This document shows positions 50,400 to 61,949 of a stretch of 64,000 nucleotides of DNA, piece by piece. The notes under the pieces were generated by a model. That model did not search any database. It was not told the DNA's origin and saw nothing but the letters and a program-made list of their open reading frames with translations. The number at the start of each line of letters is the position of its first letter. Positions within the stretch are counted from its first letter, which is position 1. The translations under genes were made by a program, and so were the position numbers. Source of the DNA: Utricularia gibba (taxonomy: Eukaryota; Streptophyta; Magnoliopsida; Lamiales; Lentibulariaceae); contig CM007992.1 in assembly GCA_002189035.1 (NCBI GenBank), positions 1,860,001 to 1,924,000 on the forward strand. The letters are read 5' to 3'.

Positions 50400-50650
50400 A
50401 AAAGGCAAGATTTTTGGCAGCAACAATATGGATAACATTTTGATTATAGATAGCTCATCATCATTTGTCTACAAGTATATTGCTCTTTTAAGCTTGGAGT
50501 TTGCTATGAAGGATCTCAGCCCCTTGCATCACTTCCTCAAAGTTGAAATCTATCCAATGCCTATGAACTATATTTTTCTCAAACACACTATGCTATCAAA
50601 AATTGATGAACTGTTGACTCATCCCCTTCTGATCTTCCCAACCGAATTAT
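50400..50650 (+). pseudogene. Ty1/copia reverse transcriptase fragment
   Basis: MDNILIIDSSSS, then LLSLEFAMKDLSPLHHFLKV, corresponds to the copia RT block that begins with the catalytic YVDD. Here the second Asp is Asn. There are only about 80 residues and no other domains nearby. Confidence 0.75.
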
Positions 50651-51103
50651 GCACCATGATTGACATCTTCTCACAGAACCGTCTGGTTTTGCAACATGCA
50701 ATGATTCATGTGGGCGGCTTTGCGTGGATCCAACTTGGGAGATCTCATCAACTAGCGAACAATAACAACTGAAAAAGCAAATAGTATGCTAATTTATCGT
50801 CCATATCCGAAAACTTGGATAGGTGTTTATCGATCCAAAAATTGGGCCAAGTGTTGATCTCAAGTTGAATCCAGCTTCTCCAGTTAGTGGGCAACCCAAC
50901 CCAAGAGCGAGAGGGTTGGAGTGTTGTCAATTCATCTATGTATCTGGACGTTTCCTTTAGCAGCCGTGGGATCCATTCCATTCTTTCATTCAAATGGTGG
51001 CATTGTTCTATATCTACAGACGCCACTGTTTAGGGTCTCGCCTCTATAAGAGTAAAGAGCTTGCAGCAAGCCCTCTCAAATCCACATAGGCTTTAAGATA
51101 TAT

Positions 51104-51328
51104 ATGGCTTACAAAGTACTCTCCTTTCTCCTTGTTGCTGCTCTCCTAGATTCTCTTGAAGTTGCAGCTGCTACAGACACTGTAGAGGGCATTGGCCAAG
51201 CTAAGCGCCCCGGGCATCCCGGCTTGGTTGAGCATGGTGATACAATGAAGGCTATGGGTTTCTTTTTTTTTTTCTTTCCCGATATATATATATGTATTAT
51301 TGGCGACATGGTTGCTTTGACTCAGTGA
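51104..51328 (+). CDS. Small secreted protein, probably truncated
   Basis: The ATG at 51104 follows a TATA-like TATAAG at 51045-51050. It starts a clear signal peptide (MAYKVLSFLLVAALLDSLEVA), then a short hydrophilic chain with GIGQAKRPGHPG (51188-51220). After about residue 47 the frame enters a T-run and a TA tract and becomes hydrophobic, so the native 3' end is probably lost. A related motif, GVGQAKHPGPPTND, ends at a stop at 51969-51971 on the same strand. The family is not recognised. The layout is like short cell-wall or secreted peptides. Confidence 0.45.
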   Translation: MAYKVLSFLLVAALLDSLEVAAATDTVEGIGQAKRPGHPGLVEHGDTMKAMGFFFFFFPDIYICIIGDMVALTQ

Positions 51329-51349
51329 AAAAAGGTAAGAAGGCCACTA

Positions 51350-52270
51350 TTGTGAGGATTATGACAAACAAATTCTAACTAACACCAACTTATACTCAAC
51401 TGAAATAACACAAAACCTGATGCCAACGATCAATCTCAAAGAAAGATTTATAGAAATACAAAGGACACCAGATTTTTATCGTGGAAAATCTTGCAGTAAA
51501 AGACCATGGGTGTTCTACACATCAGACATAAAACATCCGCTAAATCACCGGTTTAAATGTGCAAATAAAATCAAGAACAGGTTTCAGAAACAAACTCACA
51601 AGCTTATTATGAACATCAAAATGAATTCAGCTTTTAAGGTTAACAAATCATTGAAATCTAGGGAAGATTTCCACAAGATGAGCTTAGAACCTTAGATAAG
51701 AAAAGCTCTTCAACGCTATTTTCACAAACATAGTTTTCAGATTCTAGATCAAATATCGCTGCTGCTCTTCTGTGCGTTGCTCTTCATTTTTATGTTCAAC
51801 AATCTCAAAATAACTGCTTTTATTTTGGGGCAATAGTAATTTAGCTAGATTTAATTGCTGACTTGTATATAGCCCATTTATAGTCAACCTACAACCATCC
51901 TCGGCAGAATCAGCCATGGCGTCGGCCAAGCTAAGCACCCGGGGCCTCCTACCAACGACATCATCAACTGAAGGAGGCTGGAGCTAAAACCTGAGAGCCA
52001 ATCAAGCAGGCATCCGAGCTCTTCTATCCACTACTTATGTTGCCTGTTTTTACTCTTTTCAAATAAATAAAGCACCCCATATCTGCTGTTTTGGAAATAT
52101 TATTATCCTTTCATTGTAAAGCTATTATAAATTTATAAGGATGGATGATCCTTATCCAATATTAAACTGCTAAAGAGCAGTTACAACTTCCTATTGATAA
52201 ATAAACTAACTACATACGTTCAACTAACTTCCAGAAGCATCTGGTCGACTTCTACCATATCCCAGGCTTT
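51350..52270. other. Sequence between the secreted-protein ORF and a copia pol, possible LTR
   Basis: It lies downstream of the minus-strand copia pol, where a 3' LTR would be expected, but I could not define its ends. It includes a + strand open stretch (51900-51971) with the GVGQAKHPG motif. Confidence 0.35.
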
Positions 52271-52278
52271 CAGGTTTA

Positions 52279-53365
52279 TCAGCCAACAGCCGCCCTTAAA
52301 CAAGAAAGCCTCTGCAATACAAGCAAACTCCTGAGGCATATGAAAGCAGCAGTTTTAAGGGACTTAGTGAAAATATCTGCAACTTGGTCATCACTTTTAA
52401 TATAACAAAGCTCTATAATTCCTTTCTTCACATAGTCTCTAATATAATGAAAACGAGTCCAGATATGATTCCTGCAAGCATGAAATAATGGATTCCTTCC
52501 AAATGCTATGGTAGATTTATTATCCACATACACCTTTGTGGGCAGGTCACAAATAAATCGTAAATTCTCCAGCATGTATCTCAGCCATATAGCATGACAA
52601 ACACAGGCGTTTGCAGCAACATACTCAGCTTCACATGTTGATAAGGTGACAATCGGTTGCTTCTTTGAAGTCCAAACTATAGCAGTGTCACCAACAAAGA
52701 ATGTAAAGCCAGTTGTACTCCAAGAATCATCTAAATTTCCTGCCCAATCACTGCCACTGTACTCTTCAAGTTCAAACTTTTCTACTGCACCATACCACAT
52801 ACCAAAGTTCGTGGTCCCTTTCAAATATCTATGAATTCTCCTTGCTGCCTTAAGATGTATCTCCCTTGGCTTCTCCATGAAACGACAAACCAATCCCACA
52901 GAAAATAAGATATTAGGTTTGTTGTTGGTGATGTATTGAAGAGAACCGATCAGACTCTTAAATGCAGTGGCATTAACCTTCTTAGAAGGATCATTAATGC
53001 TCATCTTTACATTATATTCTGATGGAGAGCCCACCGAATTACATTGAGTCATGTTGTACTTCTTAAGAAGATCTTTCACAAAGCCGTCTTGAGTGATAAA
53101 AATCCTATTGGATAGTTGTTTGATTAAACCAACATCAGTCATCTCATATTCTGCATTCATCTTCAACTTAAAATCTTTTATTTCATCTTCTCTGCTACCA
53201 ATGACCAATAAGTGATCGACATAGATGCACACAACCAACATATCAGCCTGCTCCTTTCCACTTACATAGAGAGAATATTCATGAGGATATTGAATGAAAT
53301 GTCTCGCTTGTAAGAATGCATCGACTCTCTGGTTCCAATCATACGGTGCTTGTCTCAAGTAGGGC
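52279..53365 (-). pseudogene. Ty1/copia reverse transcriptase and RNase H, 5'-truncated
   Basis: An open minus-strand frame runs from LRQAPYDWNQRVD through CIYVDHLLVIGS (the catalytic YVDD has become YVDH), then SLIGSLQYI, RYLKGTTNFGMWY, SDWAGNLDDSWSTTGF, STCEAEYVAANA and ADIFTKSLK. These mark the end of RT and a full RNase H. The stop at 52279 fits a natural pol terminus. Everything upstream of the LRQAP motif is missing, where a hAT terminus abuts. The changed catalytic Asp predicts loss of activity. Confidence 0.85.
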
Positions 53366-55640
53366 TGTAAATGAGCCGAGTCGAGCCGAGCTATTGCATA
53401 TTCAGCTCGATTCATTTACAAAAATATTGAACTCAAACTCGAGCCGAACTTCACTCCAGCCTAGCAACTTGTGATCAAGCTCAGCTCATTCGAGCTTAAG
53501 TGGGCTCATCAGCTTTAGACAAGCTTAATCAAGCTTATACTTCACTAATGTTCAAGCTTTTGAAACACCAATTCTGTTTCAGGACAACAATGAAAGATTC
53601 CGATAAAAATAACAGCATCTTGTTTAAACTCTCATTGTGATCGTTGCTTCGATATCATTAATGTTTTTAGTACAGCTTCAAGCATCCTTAACCACAATTC
53701 TGGAAACCCAACGCCTTTTCAAACAATAAAAAATCAGAAGGCCTGGTGACAACTGACAAAGGCAGCTTGTTCATTAAATTCATGAAATTAAAATTACTAG
53801 TTTGCTCCTCCATATAGATACATGCTGCCAGAATCCAATGACTATAAGTCATTAAAAGTATAATGCTGATATGGTGATTACACAGGAGTAAAGCATAAAA
53901 GCATCTTTTTGTCTTATACCACCACAAGCATACTGCACAAGCTTACACTTTTTCAACCCTTGCTATTTCAAAAAGAGCAAGAAAGAAAATAGAATAAGTG
54001 ATCAGAATGAGATTAAAAACATGAACATTTGCATTTGGCCATTGACTCATAATATATCCAAGAAAAAAAGGAACATCAAGCGTTCAAGCTAAGCAATTAC
54101 ATACCTAAAAATGTAAAGTTTTCAGGCATTGGGCAATTTCTTAGAACAATGGCGCCATGCAGCGTTGGAATTCTGGAACTTGTGTTACTTCTAAAACCTC
54201 CCCAAGTTCATTAAGAAACAAAACTTCTTTTGAGCTAGTTGTAACTGGCCAGTACTTCAAATATATTTGCTTAAACCATCTTTACCATTTGAAAACTCTA
54301 ATCTAGATACACTTTACTAATATATTAGATAAACTTCATAAATAATGTTCAATAAAATAAACAAAATCAAAGATAAACTCAATAAAAATAAAAAAAGCAA
54401 GATCAAATATCTCAAAATATTATTTTTATTATCTAGTAAATATTAATCAAGGAAATTAATTCTCTTGGATAAATAAATTGAACTCCGGCGAATCATCTTT
54501 CATCTACATTTTTGTAGATCAACATAATTAAAACAAAGAGAATAAAACAAGAATAAAAGATAAAAGTATGATAACAACATTTATTATTCTTACTGCTTTA
54601 TATTTTCTTATTCCATGAAGATGGCGAACTCAATCACATACACAAGGTAAAACTTGAACAGTCTCCTTAGACAATGAAGCAAGATATGAATCAAGAAATC
54701 TTCCTCCTGAACTAAATGTGGATTATGATGCAACTGTAGTTGTAGGAACACACAAAATAATTTTTTATTTTCAACTCGTTAGCCTTCCACCACCATAGCA
54801 TATCAAATTTTAATGATTCTTCTTCACTACTTGCTCGAAATAATTTTTCTTCCAGGTAATGCTCTAACTCTGATTTTTGAGGTTGAGAACCCTCTGAATT
54901 TTGCACAAATTCATTAAATCGAGTCCATCCAACTAGTGAAGCTTTCTCCAAACTTGAGCTAATTGAAGATGAACCAACAAATTCTATATTTGTCAAATGA
55001 CTTATTCATCAGTTTCACTATACTCATTAAATAGTTTCTGCAATTCATGTCGGACTTTAAGAATATTTATGGCACTGTCTTCTTTAGAATATATTGAGCT
55101 AAAAGCAAATTCAACCATTTTCATCTTGAAGCAAAGATCTAAAACTATGGCAATTGACATAATAAGATTGCATTCTTTCCAATAATTGGTAAATTTGTCT
55201 TTCATCTTGGAAGTAATATAATCAGTTCCTGATATCATAGTTGTAACCTCATAGAAACCTTCTAAAATATGATTAATCATTTCAATTTTTTCCCAATTTG
55301 CAGATGATGTGTAAATAATAAAACCAGGCTCCATTTCTGCAAAAATAGGCAAGACATACTTGTACTTTGAAGCAATATTCAACATTTCATATGTCGAATT
55401 CCAACGGGTTGGACAATCAAGAATAAGTTTCCTAGCTGATAACTACATTTCATAAACAATTCCAGAAAACTTGTTAAACCTACCTTGTGAAGCTTTGATA
55501 TACTTCACTACTTCTCTCACAATGATATCCTTGATTTGTGATAATCCATATTGGACAATTAGATTTGAAATATGAGCCTAGCATCTTGGATGGGGTACCA
55601 TTCATCTACTAGTTGCATTTCAAAAAATTGAGAATGTTTA
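53358..55640 (-). mobile_element. hAT element remnant with terminal TAGGGCTGTAAATGAG
   Basis: The left end begins TAGGGCTGTAAATGAG followed by GAGCCGAG words, a terminal pattern seen in plant hAT elements. It abuts the copia RT at a codon break. Inside on the minus strand is a transposase remnant. I could not find the other terminus or a matching 8-bp duplication, so the right limit is approximate. Confidence 0.5.
54690..55640 (-). pseudogene. hAT (Ac-type) transposase C-terminal half
   Basis: In several frames there are AHISNLIVQYGLSQ (near 55580-55540), LILDCPTRWNSTYEML (55428-55380), a DUF4413-like block (MKDKFTNYWKECNLIMSIAI, then VLD, 55210-55110), and a dimerisation block (SELEHYLEEKLFRAS, FDMLWWWK, 54880-54780). 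Stops between the blocks show that it is dead. It is a different family from the DUF659-type hAT at the left edge of the window. Confidence 0.8.
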
Positions 55641-55887
55641 TTATTCACCTCAAGTTGTGTAGCATTTACCAAGTCTTTGTCAATTGCAAAAACAAGACTT
55701 CAAATTGGAACCACAAAGGAAATGATTCAAAATAACTGATCCAAAAACCTTTAATTAACTACAGCCATGAGAATGAGCAACAATCCATATCAAATATATT
55801 TTGAAAGGACTCAATGAGATAGCAACTTGAATGACCGAAAAATCCCATCTTTAGCACAAATGATTTGGTTGTAATTTCTATGATTTC

Positions 55888-58262
55888 TTTTATGAGTTTG
55901 TAATAAAAGGTATGTTATTCCTTGTTTGCATAACTTATTATCAAAACAAGTCAAAGAGATACAAGGTTACAATGGATATTGTCGAAAAGGATACAAATCC
56001 CAAAAAAAATTCTTTTACTTAAAAGTCATCATTTAAAATTTGTTTGTATTATTTCTATTATAGGATCCCATTATAAATTACAAAAATTTGTATTCAATTT
56101 TTAGCTAAACTTTTTTCTTAAAAATCTGATATTTATACTACATTCTCATTATGTTTACATTATTTTTTAAAAAATTTGTTAAAGAAAGGACATCCATGAG
56201 TTTCTCCCAAGAACAACATGAATTGATGTGGCAATTTTTGTCATTTTCACTTAATTAGATGTAACAAAATTTCAAATATCCTAGTTGTTACTTTGTACTG
56301 TGTGGGTCTAAAAGTATTGTGTGCTAGAACTTCAAGCACCACAAACATTGATTTGTGGTGTTTCACATTATTTTATTTATTAATTCTTGTAGTCATTGCG
56401 AACATGAATTTTAGGTGTCCCAAAGTGTTGTATGCTGCAAGTGCATCATAAACTAATTTGCAATATTGAGAATTATTTTATTTATTAATTCTCCATAGTA
56501 TTTGATGAGCCCCAAGAATATAATGAAGTGTATTTAAAAAATGATGAGGAATTTGACCAACTGAACACATTAGAGATAAAGATCATTCCACCAGAACCAA
56601 TTACAAGAAGTAAGAGCAAGATGGTTGAAGCTAAACTCAAGGCCCTACTCAACACTATTAGAATCAACATTGGGTCTAAAGTATTACCATTAAAAGAGTT
56701 CAACTATTGGAATCTCAATCTAACTTAAAGCCCAAAACATCACCCCATCTTTCATGAGTGTTATTGGACTTGTAGACTTTTCTTTCTTATTTAGTTTGGG
56801 CTTTGTAATGTTGGAGCCCAATTCTAGAGTATAAATACTCTAAAGATGTAATCTTTGAGGATCTTAGTCATTTTCATATATGTTGTGAGGATTTTTTCCT
56901 CTTCTTTGAGTGCTTGTACACTCTTGACTTATCAAGCTTTGAGCTTATGACGTCCTTGGATTATCACTTTCAATCCCTTCTCTTTTTTAAAGTGTGGCTC
57001 CTAATCTTCTTTGTTTCGAAGTCTGGTTGCAAGAGATTCATTCTCTTGAGGGTAGACTTGGATAGGTTCATTTCTAAGCTTCAAAATCACCTCTTGTTCG
57101 TGGGTTGCTAATCTCTACAGATTAGAGGGTCACATCAGTACTGCTAATGTTGATTTGTAGTGGTTGATTTACAATGTCTGAAATTTTTCAAGTAAATAAA
57201 AATTAAAAAAATAATAGATATCGAACACTAAAGTTTGTGGTGCTGAGAATTTTTTATTTATCCTTTGGCAAAGCATTGGCTGGCAATCCATTGGAGTAGA
57301 AATCAATATAATGAATTAAATAATTCCCAGCACCTCAAATTCATGATGCCTGAAATACCAATTTCAAAAATACTAAGCAACCCAAAACAACGTTTGCCGA
57401 ATACAAAAATCCCCAGTATCTAAAATGGGTGTATGATGTTTTGTAATTTGACGCAATTCATAAGTTTGAGAATTAAATACATGAAATAGAAATATAAAAT
57501 TAATAAAAATATTATGAAATAGTAGATAGTGAGCATATAAATTTATATCTTATTTCTCAAACTCTCCCGAACCTTCGCCCCATTTCCATTTTTAACTCAA
57601 TCCCCAGAACAATCTGAGGGCAAAGGACACTACAATTAGTCACCAAAGTGGATGCAATTTCCCGACATAATTTTTTGATTGGTATTTAGGGTCCATTCGG
57701 AATACTTTCTTTACTTTATATTCTCATTTTCTTAAGAATAAGATGAGTTTTTAATGGAATAGTAATGCTATGTTATGCAATGAGAATATAAAATAAAATT
57801 GTTTGATAAACAACCAAAATACCCTAATAATAAAAACATAAATATTTTCATTTTTTTATATTAATCCAATGAAATCAAAGTTTAAATTATTCAAATACAT
57901 TACTTGAAATACAATAACGAATGGTACAAATTAGTTTAATATGTTCATCTACATGTTGCATTTCAATATCGGTGATAATATTTCCACCACATAGTAGAAC
58001 AAATGCTATCCCTCAAATCATCCATTGAATTATAATTGTTGTAATATCCTCTTATTCTTCATTGTTGACCACTGATAGTTTTTGGGCATATTCATCTAGA
58101 TTTTGACTATCATTGCTTGCATCCACTTTACATAAAATATTATCATTGTAGAAAAATTTCAACATTCAAATAAAATGAGTTGTAAGCTGAAAAATTATGA
58201 CCATTAAGATATCAAATAATAAGGACTGACTACTCGTTGGATGATTATGAATTGATTTATGC
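55888..58262 (+). repeat. Dispersed duplication, copy 2 (with insertions)
   Basis: It matches 33870-34985 in the same order. Compared with copy 1 it gains an 837-bp insertion (56301-57137) and a further about 380-bp segment near 57790-58170. Confidence 0.75.
56301..57137 (+). mobile_element. 837-bp LTR-type insertion with GTACTG target duplication
   Basis: It begins TGTGGGTCT and ends CACATCA, flanked by GTACTG on both sides (56295-56300 and 57138-57143). Copy 1 of the surrounding duplication has a single GTACTG and no insertion, so the empty site is visible in the same window. It includes a short reading frame (56521-56728) with PPEPITRSKSKMVEAKLKAL, which resembles the extreme end of plant gypsy pol, and a TATA-like TATAAATA near 56832. 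There is an internal near-repeat of about 100 bp (56311-56400 and 56411-56500). It may be a solo LTR or a small non-autonomous element. Confidence 0.65.
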
Positions 58263-58269
58263 TAGCAAA

Positions 58270-60650
58270 TGTGCATTTGATTTCTGATATGTTGAATGGA
58301 TTTTTGATTTGTCGAATTGATTTTTATAGATTTATGGATAGAAATTAGATAAAGGACCAAATATGAACTGGTTTGATGAAGTAACAGATTATAATGAGCA
58401 TTTCATTTGATTAATTATTGGACCATGGATTAATAGATGGATATGGATTAAAAATAAAAATATTTTTCTGAAAAATTGGACAGATTTAAGAAGAATCCCT
58501 CTAATTGTAATTATTGGAGAAGTGTTTGCAATAATAATGCAAACTTTTTACGTGAAAAAAGTGAAAAGTAGGAAGAGAAATAAATAAAAAATTATACGAT
58601 TCAAATATTTTTGATATTTTACATTTATCTGCGTTTATAAACTTTCAAACTAAACACAGCTTTTATGATTACAAATAAATTTAATTATACATATCAAACA
58701 TAAAAAATGTATTATCTTTTATATTTAATATGCATCAATCACAAATAATATAAAACCCTCATTATATAATCTCTGATATAAAAAAATGGGCTTATGGGAT
58801 TAGGAGCGAAAAATACACCCACGAGTTTTGAAGGATGTACATCGGCATTCATCCCCACCATGCTTCTTTTTCTATTAATTTCGGAACCCACAAACGAATG
58901 CATTAATTAATTAAATTTTTTTGCATTCTAAAGCTATGGCGCCATGTGAAACTTGCCGTTCTTGAACTCTCTCATTATTTAGAGTTAAAGAACGGCATAT
59001 TATTAATAATATGGGATCATTTAGAAAAATAGTATTTATGTATCACATATTATTAATAATTGATTTTGTATCATTTCAAAACATGTTTTTTGATTACTCT
59101 TTAATGTTGTTTTTACCTAACTTAGACTCTACTTTCTCATTATTTTCAATTGATTTTACATCTTTTACATTATTTTGATCTTTTTGAAAAAAAAAGTGTA
59201 TTTTATGGATTTTTAGGGTATTTTTAGATCAATTTGAGGAGAAATCAAAATCTAACAATTTATAAGCTTGATAGGTCACGAATCTCAACCCAAGACTCAA
59301 TCAAAGGATAAAGATTTGATGAAAGATTCATGAAAAAATAAAAATTTGAAGATGATTTTGAAAGAATTAAATAAAAGATTTGAATACAAAATCTTATTCA
59401 ATTCCATCAAATAAGCCCAATATGAAGATTTAGATTTGATTTTCTATAAATACTCCACTCACTCAATCATTACATATATCTTTGGAATACTTTGTTTTTA
59501 TATATTTTTCCCTATTTTCGTATTTACTTTCATATTAGAATTAAGAATGTGCATATAAGTACTTGTGCCTAACGATTGGCGGTGGAGCCTCGCGTGCACA
59601 AGTCCAACGCATGTGACTATTTTACTATGTTCTTCAATATTTAATTTAAAATTTGATTCTATTTCTTCACAATGTATTATTTAGTATCATATAACCCTAA
59701 TAGAGTGTGGAGTAATCTAAAGTTGAACTCAAGCATCTAATGAGAAGACCTCAATTTAACAGTGTTGGTAAGTCACATTCTGTCTAATTTGTCTATGAGG
59801 TATGAGATGTAGGGGTTAGATTTGAGTATGGGAAAAACATGTGTTATCACAAGAGGTGAAATGACTTTGATGGCACGATTGATTCTATAATCCCATTAAA
59901 CCAGAAACGATTACTATAATGATTACTGAGTAGCACTATTTAGAATAACACCCCTAAAACTTACGTAAACAGGTTAATTCTCAAGGTTTACATATACAAT
60001 TATGAGCAAGTTTTGAGCAAGATGGATCATAGATCAAAAAGCCATTTTTCCTATTGTTTTTAAAATCAAACCTTTGTTTTTTTTAATCTTTTTGAATCAT
60101 TATTTTTAAAGAAAATTTCAATAACAATTTTCTATGAATATAACCTTATTTTATTATTTCGATGATTTTTATGTATTTTCATAATTACCAATAATAACGA
60201 TCAATATTTTATATATATGGTGTCCATTTTTGTCATACATTTAGAGTAGGGTGTCCCATCCCTATATATTAATCCAATTTATCGAGTATTTGGTATCTCA
60301 AAATTAATTTTAAAATATAAAAATATAAATTAAATATTTTCCATTTTCATAATTGGACTATATATTACTCCAATTTATCTAATTTTTATCTAAAATGAAT
60401 TATTTTTTGAAGGGTTTAAATATTTCCCATTCGTTTAATTGGACTCTATGTTAACATACTTCATCTAGTATTTAGTTTCTGAAAATTATTTTTTGAAAAA
60501 TATAATCAAACAACACTTTAGATATCTTTCATTGGAATACATATTAACCACCTAAAATTTACCTCAAAATTAATTTTCGAAGAATAGAAACAAATAGAGT
60601 TTTAAATATCTCCAATTGATTACATTGGACTGTATATTGCCCTATTTATC
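58270..60650. other. AT-rich intergenic sequence
   Basis: No coding or RNA gene recognised on either strand. Long A/T tracts and short frames only. Confidence 0.5.
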
Positions 60651-60707
60651 TAGTATTCAATTTAAGAATTGGAACAATTATGTACTCCAACCCATGCAAA
60701 ACCATAA

Positions 60708-60845
60708 CTAGGAGACTCTGAAGATGGCTTCAGAGTAGCACTCGGATTTGCTGCCTTTCTCCTAGTTGTCGCCCTCGTGGTTTCTCCCAGTGATTCCACC
60801 CGTCCTCCCTCTCCCTCAGCTCCCTTTGAGGTCGCAAACCCATGA
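60708..60845 (+). other. Short ORF with hydrophobic N-terminus and Pro/Ser-rich tail
   Basis: An open frame without its own ATG encodes a hydrophobic stretch (VALGFAAFLLVVALVV), then a Pro/Ser-rich tail, and stops at 60843-60845. An ATG at 60724 is one frame away and would give MAS directly before the hydrophobic part. This is the pattern of a small arabinogalactan-peptide-like gene with a one-base lesion. It is GC-richer than the flanks. Assignment is tentative. Confidence 0.3.
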
Positions 60846-61316
60846 GCTGAACCCAAGAACCAGTGGAGTTTTCAAGTTATATCGTCTCCTCTACTGCTGC
60901 ATTTGCATAATTCAGTTGTTGGAATAAGAAAGGAAGACCACAGTGTGTTTGTATTTGTGTTTGTGTGCGTCGTCTGCACTGCCACATGATTTGAAATGGA
61001 ATCCGATCTTCAATTGTTTAAAATCTAAATAAAAATTAATAAATTATGTTTAATCCAAATTAAATATTGGATCAATTCGAATCAAACCTGTAGTTCGAAC
61101 GAAAACCATGTAGCCCTTCCGATTCGATTCTATAATCCAAACTGTAAGATTTCAGATTGAAGCCCTGCGAACCGTGGTTACAATAGCTAGTTTTTTTAAA
61201 AACATTAAAAATATATTCCAAAAATTGATTTATCACTATATATTATATATCACATAATTTTTCATTTTAAATATTCACCTTCAAGTGCCTAGACTTTAGT
61301 TCAACGTCAATTATTT

Positions 61317-61910
61317 GTCTCGCTGCCTTAAGACTCCAAAGATATTTCTTAAACTGGCTCATCGTGTCCAACAGTATGTCAAAGGAACCATCAAAAAAGA
61401 CCTCTACCACTTGAAGAATGCTACACTCACTCTGGCGACTTACTCTGATGTTGAGGAGTAGCTTGCTCCAACACTTGTTGTTCCATCATTGGCTTCTGTG
61501 TATTTTATTCCAGCAATCCCATACCCCGGTGCTCCAAAAAGCATACCACTATTTCCTGCTCTAGCACCAAAGCGAAGTATCAGTCAATGGCTCATACTGT
61601 GACAAAACTCACATGGCTTTAATTCTATCCTCATGACTTAGGTATTCATCTTCGTGCAATGCCATAGTTTCTCCATGACAACCTTAGTGCCCAATAACAC
61701 ACTGTGAATTCGATCTTCCATGCTCATAGTAAAGAAATCGAGCTCCATTTTCAATTTATATGGGAGTGCATTGCTTTGTATTATTTGGTGACCCCTCACC
61801 TCCCCACACATCAACCAAATGGCGGATATTTTCACGAAGTGAATGATCAAAGACTCCCTATCATTCTTCACCACCAAACTCAGCTTGCACCCAACCAACA
61901 CAAGTATTAA
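61317..61910 (+). pseudogene. Ty1/copia RNase H and pol C-terminus remnant
   Basis: Across frames: VQQYVKGTIKKDLYHL (61360-61410), TYSDVEE, then IGFCVFYSSNPIP and CSKKHTTISCSSTKAKYQSM (61490-61590), KLTWL, HDLGI, and FHAHSKEIELHFQF (61710-61750). These are the ordered motifs of copia RNase H and its C-terminus, with stops between. The apparent minus-strand frame here is a shadow. Confidence 0.75.
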
Positions 61911-61949
61911 AAAGCCACTTACTTGGTGGTAGAAAGAGAGGAGCAATAA

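Noticed and set aside
51109-51309. Minus-strand ORF opposite the secreted-protein gene
   Set aside because: It begins in a TA tract and poly-A and mirrors the signal-peptide region; it is a shadow frame.
60662-60856. 64-residue minus-strand ORF
   Set aside because: It has no recognisable domain; the + strand frame with a leader-like hydrophobic stretch is the better explanation.
61638-61946. 102-residue minus-strand ORF
   Set aside because: The + strand carries ordered copia RNase H motifs; the minus frame is its complement.
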